NCBI GenBank assembly: GCA_020439505.1
Contig: JAGQSO010000043.1
Coordinates: forward strand, 1 to 64,000
DNA: 64,000 nt
Direction: 5' to 3'
Source of the DNA: Acidimicrobiales bacterium
GTDB lineage: Bacteria > Actinomycetota > Acidimicrobiia > Acidimicrobiales > Iamiaceae
Positions within the stretch are counted from its first letter, which is position 1. Every line of letters starts with the position of its first letter. A model generated the notes under the pieces. That model searched no databases. It had not been told where the DNA came from and saw only the letters and a list, made by a program, of their open reading frames with translations. Both the position numbers and the translations under genes were made by a program. Shown here piece by piece: positions 29,803-38,815 of this stretch.

Positions 29803-31145
29803 GCTCATCTCCGTCGAGGCCCACCCTGGACCCAACACGACGTCGCTACCGCCTGGCGGTCGGAGCCGCGGTGGTCCTTGGACTGGTCCTACGACTCGTG
29901 TGGGCCCGCTGGGTTGCCCGCGAGCCGCAGGGGATGGTGGACCCGGCCCGCTACCTGGGTTATGCCAGGGTGATAGCCGACGGGAGGGGCTTCATCGAGC
30001 CTTGGTCGGGCTTCCCGACCGCCTACTACCCCCCGGGATATCCATGGTTCGTGGGTGTGGTGGCATGGGCTGGCAGCCCGTTCACCGACAACCTCCCGTT
30101 TCTGGTCGCCGTGGTTCAGGCGTTCCTGAGCGCTGCTTCGGTGGCGCTGGGGGCCGTTGTAGCCCGTCGCCTGGCCGGTGACCGGGCGGGGATCGTCGCC
30201 GCCTTCGCTCTGGCGGTCTATCCGAACCTGATCTTCCACTCCGGGGCCATCTTGGGCGAGACGCTCTACATCTCGCTTTTCCTGGGCTTCCTGGCGGTGG
30301 CGCTGGGCCGGGAGTGGCCAGGGGACCTGACCACTCGGCGGACGTTCGTCGGGGGTGTGGTGTTGGGTCTGGCGGTCATGGTCCGTCCGATATCGCTGGC
30401 GGTCATTCCCGCCGTCGCCCTGGCATGGTGGATGGCCGGAGATCGTCGTCGGGCAGCCCGAGGCGTGGTGGCCCTGACCGTGGGGGTGGCGCTGTGCATT
30501 ATCCCCTGGACGGTGCGCAACTACATCCGGATGGACTCCTTCGTCCTGCTGTCGACCAACACCGGTGACAACTTGTGCATCGGACACGCCCCCAACGCCA
30601 CCGGCGCGTTCGGGGCCAACGAGTGGTGCGCGACCGACCATCGCTTCCTCGACGGACCCCCGGCGGAGATCGGCGCCGACCGGGAGAAGACACGACGAGC
30701 CATCGACGCCATCGTCGATGACCCCGGTCGTGAACCATGGCTGGTGTGGCGTCGTCTGTGGTTCATGTGGATCCGCAACGGGGACCACGACGGGCTGATC
30801 GCCGTGCAGTCCTACCGACTCGACCCCTTCCTGGCCAGGAACGGAACCGAGGCGAAGCTGGCCCGCGTCGCCGACGTCGCCTACTGGGTGGTCATGGGTG
30901 GGGGATTGGCCGGTCTGGTCATCGCGTCCCGGCGCCGTACTCCCGAAGGCCTCTTGCTGGTGGGCTCGGCCCTCATGACCGCGGTCGTACCGTTGGCCTT
31001 CTTCGGTGACAGCCGGTTCAAGGTGCCGGTGGTACCGCTCCTGATCATTGCCGCGGCGACGATGTTCAAGGACCCTGAACCCGACGTTCAGGAGGCGACG
31101 ACGTCATCGGACGCGACGCTGTTGTCGCCGCCTGGGACCGGCTGA
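29799..31145 (+). CDS. GT-C type membrane glycosyltransferase (PMT/ArnT-like)
   Basis: Polytopic protein of 448 aa with the ArnT/PMT-like layout. After transmembrane segment 1 the loop has DPARYLGYARVIADGRGF and AYYPPGYPWFVG (PPG motif). About ten hydrophobic segments follow, and the C-terminus is short and Ser/Thr-rich. It is coupled to the polyprenol-phosphate-mannose synthase-like gene by an ATGA overlap, which suggests that it uses that lipid-linked sugar. The acceptor is unknown. It ends 30 bases before the convergent flavoprotein gene. Confidence 0.82.
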   Translation: MSSSPSRPTLDPTRRRYRLAVGAAVVLGLVLRLVWARWVAREPQGMVDPARYLGYARVIADGRGFIEPWSGFPTAYYPPGYPWFVGVVAWAGSPFTDNLPFLVAVVQAFLSAASVALGAVVARRLAGDRAGIVAAFALAVYPNLIFHSGAILGETLYISLFLGFLAVALGREWPGDLTTRRTFVGGVVLGLAVMVRPISLAVIPAVALAWWMAGDRRRAARGVVALTVGVALCIIPWTVRNYIRMDSFVLLSTNTGDNLCIGHAPNATGAFGANEWCATDHRFLDGPPAEIGADREKTRRAIDAIVDDPGREPWLVWRRLWFMWIRNGDHDGLIAVQSYRLDPFLARNGTEAKLARVADVAYWVVMGGGLAGLVIASRRRTPEGLLLVGSALMTAVVPLAFFGDSRFKVPVVPLLIIAAATMFKDPEPDVQEATTSSDATLLSPPGTG

Positions 31146-31175
31146 CTGGACGCTCCTCGTCGCTTGGGGAACGGC

Positions 31176-32768
31176 TCAGTCTGCGGGTGGGTGGTGGCGT
31201 TCCAGGACTTCGCGGTCGATCACCGGCGCATCCCTACCGGTTCCGTGGCTGCCGGCAGGCCGGCTCCGCTCGGTGGTCGTGGCGGCCTCCTCGTGGTACT
31301 CCTCCTCCACGTTCACCTCCCAGACGTCGTGGGTGGACCCGGTGAGGATGTTCTCCACCGTGAGCATGGCGGTGAACATCGAGTGATCCTGGTTGTTGTA
31401 CCGGAACATGCCGTTGCGTCCGACCGGATGGACATTCGGTGTGTTCGCCGAAAGCCAGCCGCGGAGGACGTCGACGTTGGCCCGGTAGCGGTCGTCATAG
31501 ATCGGGTACGCCTTGGCCTGACGAACCACGTAGCCGTCCTGGATCTGTCCGGCACGGGCCAGCCCCAGCTGCTCGAGTTCGCGCTTGGCCCGCTCGATAA
31601 GGACCTCGTCGGGGGAGGACCACTCGTCGTCTCCCTCCCACACCGTGTACTCCAGGCCCAGGGTGTTGAAGCCGGGTTTGACCATGTAGGGGGACCAGGA
31701 GCCGAAGTTTTGGATCCGCATGGTCCGCACGTTCGGATCATGGATGTAGATCCAGTTGTCGTCGAAGTCGACGAGGGCCTCGGGAAGGACCAGGGCGACG
31801 ATCAGGTAGTCGCGGTAGCGGAGATCGGCCGCTGCTTTGCGGACGGACTCGGGAACCGGTGGGTCCATCGCCTCGAGCAGGGCGGAGATCGGCATCGAGG
31901 AGATCACCTCGGTGCAGGGGTGTTCGGTCTCCTGTCCGTCCTTGGCGCGGGCGACCACCGAAACCGCTCGCCCCTCGTGGTGGTTGACCTTGGTGACGGT
32001 GGTCTCGGTGGTGAGGGTGCTCCCGGCCGCCGTCACCTTGTCCCGGCAGACCTCCCACATCATCCCCGGTCCGTACTTGGGGTACTGGAACTCCTCGATG
32101 AGGGAGGTGATCTCCTTCTGGTTACGTTTCGGGGCCAGGGCGTTGACGATCGCGTTGCCCAGCGAGAGACCCTTGACCCGTTGCGCGGCCCAGTCGGCGG
32201 GCATGTCGGCCACCGGCACGCCCCAGAGCTTCTCGGTGTAGGTCTTGAAGAAGGTGCGGTAAAGCCGCCAACCGAACCGGGCGACGAGCCAGCCCTCGTA
32301 GTTGGTCTGATCCTTGGGCGGCCGGATCTGGGCGGCAGCGTAGGACGAGACGCAGCGGACCGCCTCGACCGGGCCCAGGTTGCGCAGGGCGTTGGAGGCC
32401 TTGATCGGGTAGTCGTAGTACTTGCCCTCATAGAAGATGCGGCTCTTGCGCGGCCGCATCAGGAAGTCCTCATCGGGCAGGATCTCGTGCCACAGGTCCT
32501 CTACCGGTTGGACCTTGGTGAAGAACCGGTGACCGCCGATGTCGAAGCGCCAGCCGTCCTTCTGGGCGGTACGGGAGATACCCCCGACCTGTTCGTCGGC
32601 CTCGAGGATCGTGCTGGCCACGCCCGCCTTGTGGAACTGGAACGCCGCGGTCAGGCCGGCGGGACCGGCCCCGATGATGACGACCTGATGTTGGCTGGAC
32701 TGGTCCACCACCGGCTGCTCCTGGAGGTGCGAGTCGGCCGACGAGGCGTTGGAGTCGGTTGACGTCAT
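31176..32768 (-). CDS. NAD(P)/FAD-dependent oxidoreductase, UDP-galactopyranose mutase/amine oxidase-like
   Basis: Flavoprotein of 530 aa. The Rossmann FAD-binding motif is VVIIGAGPAGLTAAFQF (glycines 33, 35 and 38), followed by DIGGHRFFTKV, as in the UDP-galactopyranose mutase and protoporphyrinogen-oxidase-like superfamily often found in glycan loci. It is longer than a classical mutase (about 380-400 aa), so conversion to galactofuranose is only one possibility. Other mutase or desaturase activities are possible. The ATG at 32768 leaves a polar N-terminus of about 28 residues. It is divergent from, and close to, the acyltransferase gene. Role in surface glycan chemistry is inferred from context. 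Confidence 0.78.
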   Translation of the reverse strand: MTSTDSNASSADSHLQEQPVVDQSSQHQVVIIGAGPAGLTAAFQFHKAGVASTILEADEQVGGISRTAQKDGWRFDIGGHRFFTKVQPVEDLWHEILPDEDFLMRPRKSRIFYEGKYYDYPIKASNALRNLGPVEAVRCVSSYAAAQIRPPKDQTNYEGWLVARFGWRLYRTFFKTYTEKLWGVPVADMPADWAAQRVKGLSLGNAIVNALAPKRNQKEITSLIEEFQYPKYGPGMMWEVCRDKVTAAGSTLTTETTVTKVNHHEGRAVSVVARAKDGQETEHPCTEVISSMPISALLEAMDPPVPESVRKAAADLRYRDYLIVALVLPEALVDFDDNWIYIHDPNVRTMRIQNFGSWSPYMVKPGFNTLGLEYTVWEGDDEWSSPDEVLIERAKRELEQLGLARAGQIQDGYVVRQAKAYPIYDDRYRANVDVLRGWLSANTPNVHPVGRNGMFRYNNQDHSMFTAMLTVENILTGSTHDVWEVNVEEEYHEEAATTTERSRPAGSHGTGRDAPVIDREVLERHHPPAD

Positions 32769-32865
32769 GGTGGGGGATTGTCCTCTCGCGGTCGTGGCAG
32801 ACTCGTGGCGTGACCATTCCACGCGTACCCCGACCGGTCGTACCCGGTGGGGACGAGGTGGGCGG

Positions 32866-34095
32866 GTGACACGTCGGGAGGCCCGGCGCAGCCCGATCGA
32901 CGCTAGCGAATCCGGCCATCGTCCACCGCACTTCGCCGGCCTGGAATCGATCCGCGCCCTGGCCGCCTCGATGGTCGTGGTCCACCACGTCGCTTCGGTC
33001 TCGGGACCTCGGGCCGGCGTGGTGGCCACTCCCGCAGCGGTGATGGACTCGGGGGTGGCCGTCTTCTTCGTGCTGTCGGGGTTCCTGATCTTCCGCCCCT
33101 ATGTTTCGGGGCTGGTCGACGGCGGGCCGCGTCCGTCTCCGGTCTCGTTCTGGTGGCGGCGGGTGCTACGAATCCTCCCGGCGTACTGGCTTGCCTTGAC
33201 CGTCTTGTGGCAGATGGGGAGCTTCCGCCTGGGGGACCAGTGGTGGCGGCACTACCTGCTGCTTCAGCCCTATGACCGCTACACCGCGCTGGCCGGGCTG
33301 GTCCCGGCGTGGAGCCTCAGCACCGAGCTCGCCTTCTACGCCATGGTGCCGCCGCTGGCGGCGATCGCCGGCTGGCTGATCGAAGCCGTGGCCCCAGGTC
33401 CGGACCGACGTTCGCTCCGCGCCCTGATCCTGGCTGTCCTGTTCGGGGCGGTCTGCCTGGTCGCCCCGGTGGCCCGGGCCACCGCAACCAGTTGGGCCGG
33501 CGTCAACCACCAGCTTGCGTTCCAGTGGCTCCCCACCAACCTCGACCTGTTCGGCGCCGGGATGCTCATAGCCCTGGTTTCGGTCTGGAGTCAGGGGTCC
33601 CCGCTGGGTCGCAAGCGACTGGACCAGGTGGCCGGGCCGGCATGGGCCTGGTGGTCGGGGGCCGGGGTGGTGTTCCTCGTCTATGCCTACCGGATCGGCG
33701 GGGTGGACCTGGTCGTCGGCTATCAGGGGTGGTCCTGGCAGTTGCGCCAGGTGACCTTCCTTGCCTGTTCGGTCCTCCTGCTCTTTCCCGCGGTGTTCGG
33801 AGTTCAGGATCGGGGGCGGCTGAGGCGCCTGTGGAGTGCTCCAGCGGTGGTGTGGGTCGGCACCGTCTCCTATGGCGTGTATCTGTGGCACGTCGGCATC
33901 CTCGAGCGGCTGGTCCCGAGGCCGCCCTCCTTGATCGATGAGGGTTGGGCCGGTCTGTTGTCCAGGGCCTCCCCGCCGTCGTTCTGGCTGCTCCTGGTCG
34001 TGACGTTCGGGGGTGCGGTGACGGTGGCGGCAGCAAGCTGGTACGGCCTCGAGCGACCTTTGCAGCGCTGGAAAGGGTTGCTGGACCGTGGCTGA
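32866..34095 (+). CDS. Acyltransferase family 3 membrane protein (OafA/YrhL-like)
   Basis: Polytopic acyltransferase of about 409 aa, expected to O-acylate a surface glycan or lipid. Family motifs are LESIRALAAS, VVVHHVASVS with the catalytic-type His, GVAVFFVLSGFLIFRPY, and VSYGVYLWHVGILE near the end, with about ten membrane segments. It lacks the SGNH domain seen in some members. The GTG at 32866 has GAGG eight bases upstream. Earlier in-frame starts would overlap the divergent flavoprotein gene. The next gene begins inside its last eight bases. Confidence 0.85.
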   Translation: MTRREARRSPIDASESGHRPPHFAGLESIRALAASMVVVHHVASVSGPRAGVVATPAAVMDSGVAVFFVLSGFLIFRPYVSGLVDGGPRPSPVSFWWRRVLRILPAYWLALTVLWQMGSFRLGDQWWRHYLLLQPYDRYTALAGLVPAWSLSTELAFYAMVPPLAAIAGWLIEAVAPGPDRRSLRALILAVLFGAVCLVAPVARATATSWAGVNHQLAFQWLPTNLDLFGAGMLIALVSVWSQGSPLGRKRLDQVAGPAWAWWSGAGVVFLVYAYRIGGVDLVVGYQGWSWQLRQVTFLACSVLLLFPAVFGVQDRGRLRRLWSAPAVVWVGTVSYGVYLWHVGILERLVPRPPSLIDEGWAGLLSRASPPSFWLLLVVTFGGAVTVAAASWYGLERPLQRWKGLLDRG

Positions 34096-35626
34096 AACCC
34101 CTGCCCCCCGGTCACGCCAACTCGTCGACGTGGTCGTCCTAGCCGTGGTGGCCATCGGCGTCGTGCTGCGTTTCGTGGTGTCATCGTCGTTGTGGATGGA
34201 CGAAGCGCTGAGCGTGAACATCGCCCGGCTTCCCCTGGGCGAGATCCCCGGGGCCCTACGTAAGGACGGGCATCCGCCTGGCTATTACATCCTCCTGCAC
34301 GGATGGATGCGGCTGTTCGGTGAGGGCGACACCGCGGTTCGTGCCCTGTCGGGCCTCTTCGCCGTGGCCCTGATCCCATTGGTGTTCGTGGCGGCAAGGC
34401 GCGTGGCGGGTCGTCGGGCCGCGGTCTGCTCGGTCGTCCTGCTGGCGTGGTCTCCGTTCGCGGTGCGCTTCGCGACCGAGGCGCGGATGTACGCCATGGT
34501 TTCGACGCTGGCCATGGGCGGGTGGATTCTGGCCGAGTCGGCCTGGCGGCGACCCCGCACGGCGGTGCTGGGCGGTCTGGCGCTGTGCACGGCCGGCCTC
34601 CTCTGGACCCACTACTGGGCCATGTGGCTGGTGGCCGTCGCCGGCGCCTTCGTGACTGCGGCTCTCATCCGGGCGCGACGTGACGGTGCCAGGGGCACGA
34701 TGAACAGCGCGGCGAAGGTACTGGCTGCCCTTGGCCTCGGCTGCGTGATGTTCCTCCCCTGGGTGGGGTCGCTCATCTATCAGGCCGCTCACACCGGAAC
34801 ACCGTGGGCGCGGCCGGCCCGGCCGGCGGAGATGCTGTCCTTCCTGGCGTCCGATCTTGGCGGGGGCCGCGCCGCCGAGGGTGAGGTGGCGGGTTGGGGC
34901 ATCATCGCGCTGGCGTTGGTGGGAGCCTGGCTGGTGGCACCGCGGTCGGGCGCAGTGTCGATCGACGTTCGAACTCCGCGGGACCGGCGCTTGGTGGTCA
35001 TGGCCGTTGTCGCCTTCGGGACGCTCGTGGTCGGGAACGTAGCCGGGTATCTGACCGACACCGCCTTCTCCAGCCGTTACGCGTCGGTGGTGTTCCCGCT
35101 GGTGATCGTCCTGGCCGGGACGTCGATCAGCAGCTTTCGACCGAAATGGTCGGGAGCGTCGGTCCTGGTGGTATGCCTCGTGCTGTACGGACCGGGTTTG
35201 GCGGACAACATGGTGAAGGACCGCACCGATGGTCGGCGTAACGCCGAGGCCATCATGGCGAGGGCGGAGCCCGGTGACCTGGTGGTCTACTGCCCTGATC
35301 AGACCGGCCCCGCCACGGCGCGAGAGTTGAGCGGTGACCTGGAACAGGTCACGTTCCCGGACTTCTCCTCGCCTGAGCGGGTCGACTGGGTCGACTACAT
35401 CGAACGGAACGAGGCGGCCAGGCCCCAAGAGTTTGCCCGCGACGTGCTGGCTCGGGCCAGGGGGCGATCGGTGTTCCTCGTCTATTCGGTTGCGATCCAC
35501 TCCCACCGTGAGACCTGTCCAGCGCTCCTCGAAGAACTGGCGAAGTCGCGGCAGGCCCAGGTTCTGGAGTCGGCGAGCGATGCGTGGGAGCCATCGGGAG
35601 TGGTGTATCTGCCGCCCAACCGGTGA
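34088..35626 (+). CDS. GT39-like membrane glycosyltransferase
   Basis: GT-C protein of 512 aa. The first loop has the acidic SLWMDEALSVNIARLPL segment and then DGHPPGYYILLHGWM, a clear family signature (external DE pair and HPP). Around nine to eleven membrane segments follow, then a soluble C-terminal domain of about 140 residues after RFRPKW-type sequence near residue 350. By family it transfers a sugar from a lipid phosphate donor outside the membrane. The GTG start overlaps the acyltransferase stop by eight bases, so acylation and glycosylation enzymes are co-translated. It is the right end of the glycan locus. Confidence 0.83.
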   Translation: MAETPAPRSRQLVDVVVLAVVAIGVVLRFVVSSSLWMDEALSVNIARLPLGEIPGALRKDGHPPGYYILLHGWMRLFGEGDTAVRALSGLFAVALIPLVFVAARRVAGRRAAVCSVVLLAWSPFAVRFATEARMYAMVSTLAMGGWILAESAWRRPRTAVLGGLALCTAGLLWTHYWAMWLVAVAGAFVTAALIRARRDGARGTMNSAAKVLAALGLGCVMFLPWVGSLIYQAAHTGTPWARPARPAEMLSFLASDLGGGRAAEGEVAGWGIIALALVGAWLVAPRSGAVSIDVRTPRDRRLVVMAVVAFGTLVVGNVAGYLTDTAFSSRYASVVFPLVIVLAGTSISSFRPKWSGASVLVVCLVLYGPGLADNMVKDRTDGRRNAEAIMARAEPGDLVVYCPDQTGPATARELSGDLEQVTFPDFSSPERVDWVDYIERNEAARPQEFARDVLARARGRSVFLVYSVAIHSHRETCPALLEELAKSRQAQVLESASDAWEPSGVVYLPPNR

Positions 35627-35664
35627 CAACGTCGGCGCGTCGCGTCACCGGCTCGGCTTGCCAC

Positions 35665-35871
35665 CTAATCCTTGGTGGCGACGGCGTTGGGGGTGACGTT
35701 CATCTTCGGGATGTAGTCGGTGGCCTCGACCGCACGCGCCTCGTTGGACTGCTCGGCGCGCAGTGTCGTTCGGCATGGTGCGCAGGGCCCGTAATAGGCC
35801 TCGGTCACGCTTCCGCCACAACGGGGACAGGTGAAATCGGTCGTGGGGGGAGGGGCGTCGGCGAGGCTCAC
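35665..35871 (-). CDS. Small zinc-ribbon protein, 68 aa
   Basis: Small protein with one zinc ribbon, FTCPRCGG followed after ten residues by GPCAPCRTTLR (CPRC and CAPC), then a polar tail. Function not recognised; it could bind nucleic acid or a protein. The GTG start overlaps the stop of the upstream gene (GTGA), and coding character is supported by that coupling and by the intact Cys pairs. Confidence 0.6.
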   Translation of the reverse strand: MSLADAPPPTTDFTCPRCGGSVTEAYYGPCAPCRTTLRAEQSNEARAVEATDYIPKMNVTPNAVATKD

Positions 35872-36128
35872 GAGTCCGATGATCCCACGCCGAGGGGGTC
35901 GGGTCGGTGAACCAGTTGGGGATCGAGTGCGACGCCGACCTCGACCCGCCGGACCGCGAGGAGCTCACTGGTTCGAAAGCTGGCGACCCTCACACACCAG
36001 GTGTCGACCACGCTTCGCTCTGATCGGGTGCGGAAGAAGGTCGTCATCTGACCTTCCTGCTGGTAGGCGTCGGCTCCGTCGATCACCTCGGTCGAACGGT
36101 CCTTGAGGGTTAGCTGGTAGCTGGCCAT
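35868..36128 (-). CDS. Small conserved-looking protein, 86 aa
   Basis: Unrecognised small protein starting MASYQLTLKDRSTEV, with a predicted beta-rich core and a single Cys (TWCVRV). GGAGG at 36138-36142 stands nine bases before the ATG at 36128, but directly touches an in-frame ATG at 36137, so the later start is preferred. It is followed by the zinc-ribbon gene with a GTGA overlap. The two probably act together, but nothing in the sequence names a function. Confidence 0.55.
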   Translation of the reverse strand: MASYQLTLKDRSTEVIDGADAYQQEGQMTTFFRTRSERSVVDTWCVRVASFRTSELLAVRRVEVGVALDPQLVHRPDPLGVGSSDS

Positions 36129-36249
36129 TGTGGTCATCCTCCGTTCCGGCAGTGGTCGTCCCGACTTGGAGGGTACGACGGGAACGGTGTGGGTAACGAG
36201 AGGGTCAACCCTGTGAATTGCCGTCCTTTTCCACAGGCCAGCCCCATGT

Positions 36250-37122
36250 TCACCCCGAGGGTGACGGAACCTGGGCCGACTCGATCAGCCGGATGACCCG
36301 GGCACGCTGGCCCTTCCACGGGTCCAGGCAAGCTTGGAAAGCGTCGTCGCTGTCGGTCGGACTGCCCGAGATAACCGACGTGACGAGACGGTTCAGGTCG
36401 ACGTCACCGAGCGGGACCGCGTCGGGCGCTCCCAGAGCGGCGATCGCCACCTTCGCCGCCACCCACTCGTCAACGCCGGCAACCTCCCGGAGTCGGCGGT
36501 GGGCGTCGCCGGGGGGAAGCAGAGCAAGGGCATCGAGACGCCGAGCGCTGGCCGCGATGCGTTTGACCATGTCTGCCACCGGGGGGTTGAGTCCCGCCAG
36601 GTGGAGGTCGTAGTGGGTGGCGCCGGCCAACTCCTGGGGATCTGGAGGGAGGAGGAGCGTCGTCGGCCCCGGGGCCCTGCCGCCCCACCGCTCCGCCAGC
36701 TGGAGACGGGCCCGTTGGGCCTCGAAGGGCGTATGGGTGCGCCAGACGAGGTGTGCGATGAGCGCGTCGGCGACCGCTCCAGAGCGGGGAAGTCGAACTC
36801 CGGCGAAACGGCGGGCGAGATCTTCGACCTCCGCCGTGCCGGTCCGGAACGCGGAGGTGTCGTCGGTCGCCCCGATCAGGTTGGGCGAAGAGTCGACTGC
36901 GGCGTCGGCACCCTCACCCCAGGCGACCACCTCGACCGTTCGCCCGACGTAACCGATGCGCACCGTCGCACCGCCGAGCGGCGTACGGACGGCCAGCCAC
37001 ACCGAACCGTCGACCACGGCCGATGACGGATCGTTCGGTCCGAGTCGAAGGGGGAGAGTCGTTCGGGCGAGATCTATCGGGTCTACGAGGTCGATCGTCG
37101 TCGCCGCGTCGGGAGTTATCAC
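36250..37122 (-). CDS. AlkA-like DNA glycosylase (HhH-GPD superfamily)
   Basis: Probable base-excision repair glycosylase removing alkylated bases, 290 aa. The C-terminal half has the helix-hairpin-helix LREVAGVDEWVAAKVAI, followed by DAVPLGDVDL, with D240 or D242 in the position of the catalytic Asp. The N-terminal domain resembles the AlkA N-domain in size only. The usual lead-in to the catalytic Asp is altered (PLGD instead of PxDD), so activity is not certain. The GTG start overlaps the stop of the acyl-CoA synthetase gene (GTGA), an unexpected pairing that is probably only operon packing. Confidence 0.75.
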   Translation of the reverse strand: MITPDAATTIDLVDPIDLARTTLPLRLGPNDPSSAVVDGSVWLAVRTPLGGATVRIGYVGRTVEVVAWGEGADAAVDSSPNLIGATDDTSAFRTGTAEVEDLARRFAGVRLPRSGAVADALIAHLVWRTHTPFEAQRARLQLAERWGGRAPGPTTLLLPPDPQELAGATHYDLHLAGLNPPVADMVKRIAASARRLDALALLPPGDAHRRLREVAGVDEWVAAKVAIAALGAPDAVPLGDVDLNRLVTSVISGSPTDSDDAFQACLDPWKGQRARVIRLIESAQVPSPSG

Positions 37123-38762
37123 GGGTCGGACAGGTCGCTGACGACGGCTCGGGCCCAGGCGTAGTCAGGCTTCCCGCTGGGGCTTCGTTCGATCTGGTCG
37201 ACGACGGCAAGCCCCCGAGGCAGCTTGTAACGAGCGAGGTGAGGCTCCGCGGTCGCCCTCAGGTCCTCGAGCGATACGTCCCGTCCGGGGCGGAGGGCCA
37301 CGACCGCGGTGACCTCCTGTCCCCATCGATCGCTGGGGCGACCGACTACGAGCACGTCGAAGACCGCGGGGTGGGCCTTCAGGACCTGTTCGACTTCCTC
37401 GGCGAAGATCTTCTCGCCGCCGCTGTTGATGGTCACCGACTCCCGGCCCAGGAGTTCGATGGTGCCATCGTTGCGTCGACGGGCGCGGTCTCCTGATACC
37501 GCCCATGTCGTTCCTTCGATCTGAGGGAAGGTCTGTCTGGTCTTGTCCGGGTCGTCCAGGTATCCCCGTGGCACCCGACCGCCCTGGGCCAGCCAGCCGA
37601 CGGTGGTGTCGGTCGGGTCGAGAATCCTGGTGTGGTCCTCGTTCACCACCGCGGTGGTGGCCGACGCTCGAAACCGTCCGGCCCCGTCGGGACTCGTCCC
37701 CGACGTATCCGCGACCGCCTGGCGACCGGTCTCCGATGAACCAAGGACATCGACGATCCGGATTTCGGGTAGCAGGGACAGCAGGTCGGCCTGCACCGCG
37801 GGCGACAGGATCGCGCCCCCGGTCAACACGTGGCGTAGGGCGGACAGGTCACGACGGCGCTGGGAGAGCTCGTCCACCAGCGGCCGGGCGAAGGCATCAC
37901 CCACGATGAGTAGAGAGGTCACCCGGTGCCGCTCGGCGGTATCGGCAATGTCGGCGGGATCGAAGCGGTCGGTCCGGTCCTGGATGACGACTGTTCCGCC
38001 ATTCAACCAGCAGCTCAGGGCGTTCCAGTGGGCGGCACCGTGCATGAATGGTGGAGCAGGCAAGGCAGCGAGGCGGGCACCCTTCGTCCTTCGCTCGATC
38101 ATCTCTCGGTCCGCGGTGTCATCGCCTGCCCCCGGACGCAGGCCGAGGGCAGCGACGAGGAAATCCGCCTGACGCCACAGCACACCTTTGGGGTTACCGG
38201 TGGTGCCGCCGGTGTAGAGGACGTACAGGTCGTCACCGGACCACTCCACCGAAGGCCTCTCGGCCGAGGAGCCGGCCAGTGAGGCTTCGTAGTCCACCGC
38301 TTCGTCGAGGAGGACGTGGTCGGTGCCGTCGTCGACACATATCAACGCCGGAGGGCGCTCGAGGAGAGGCAGGGCCGCCTCGAGGGTTGGGGTGAAGCAG
38401 CGCTGGTAGACGACGGCGGCGGCTCGGCAGTCGTTGAGCACGTAGGCGAGCTCTTCGGGGCCGTAGCGGTAGTTGACGTTCACCGCGGCCGCTCCCGCCT
38501 TGGCCGACCCGATCATCGCCTCCAGGTATACGTTTCCGTTGGTGGCGTAAAGGGCGATGTGGTCGTGAGGAGATTGCCACCGCGTGCACGATTCGAGGGA
38601 CCCTTTGCGTCCCAGGCCCATGGCGGTCAACAGGTTCGCGAACCGGCGGGTGCGCTCGGTCGTCTCGGCCCACGTCCATTGGCGGTCCCGCCACACCAGG
38701 CACGGGCGGTCCGGAATGAGCCCGGCGATCTCCTCGTGGAGCGCCGCGAAGTTGAGCTCCAC
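37119..38762 (-). CDS. AMP-dependent acyl-CoA synthetase
   Basis: Activates a carboxylic acid with ATP to an acyl-adenylate and then the CoA thioester; ANL superfamily, FadD-like, 547 aa. The ATP-binding motif YTGGTTGNPKGVLW, the hinge-region SGDRARRRNDGTIELLGR, and the C-terminal Lys region PSGKPDYAWA are all present. Chain-length preference cannot be read from sequence. The GTG start has a weak AGG upstream. The AlkA-like gene overlaps its stop by four bases. The cyclophilin gene lies 53 bases downstream of its start side and is not coupled. Confidence 0.9.
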   Translation of the reverse strand: MELNFAALHEEIAGLIPDRPCLVWRDRQWTWAETTERTRRFANLLTAMGLGRKGSLESCTRWQSPHDHIALYATNGNVYLEAMIGSAKAGAAAVNVNYRYGPEELAYVLNDCRAAAVVYQRCFTPTLEAALPLLERPPALICVDDGTDHVLLDEAVDYEASLAGSSAERPSVEWSGDDLYVLYTGGTTGNPKGVLWRQADFLVAALGLRPGAGDDTADREMIERRTKGARLAALPAPPFMHGAAHWNALSCWLNGGTVVIQDRTDRFDPADIADTAERHRVTSLLIVGDAFARPLVDELSQRRRDLSALRHVLTGGAILSPAVQADLLSLLPEIRIVDVLGSSETGRQAVADTSGTSPDGAGRFRASATTAVVNEDHTRILDPTDTTVGWLAQGGRVPRGYLDDPDKTRQTFPQIEGTTWAVSGDRARRRNDGTIELLGRESVTINSGGEKIFAEEVEQVLKAHPAVFDVLVVGRPSDRWGQEVTAVVALRPGRDVSLEDLRATAEPHLARYKLPRGLAVVDQIERSPSGKPDYAWARAVVSDLSDP

Positions 38763-38815
38763 TCAGGCCTGCTGACTGGAGGGGATCGCCGGGCTGACAG
38801 CCATCGGGTGGCGGC

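Noticed and set aside
31164-32762. Long antisense open frame opposite the mutase-like gene
   Set aside because: The minus-strand flavoprotein has a clear FAD motif; the plus-strand product looks like low-complexity Gly/Val/Asp shadow.
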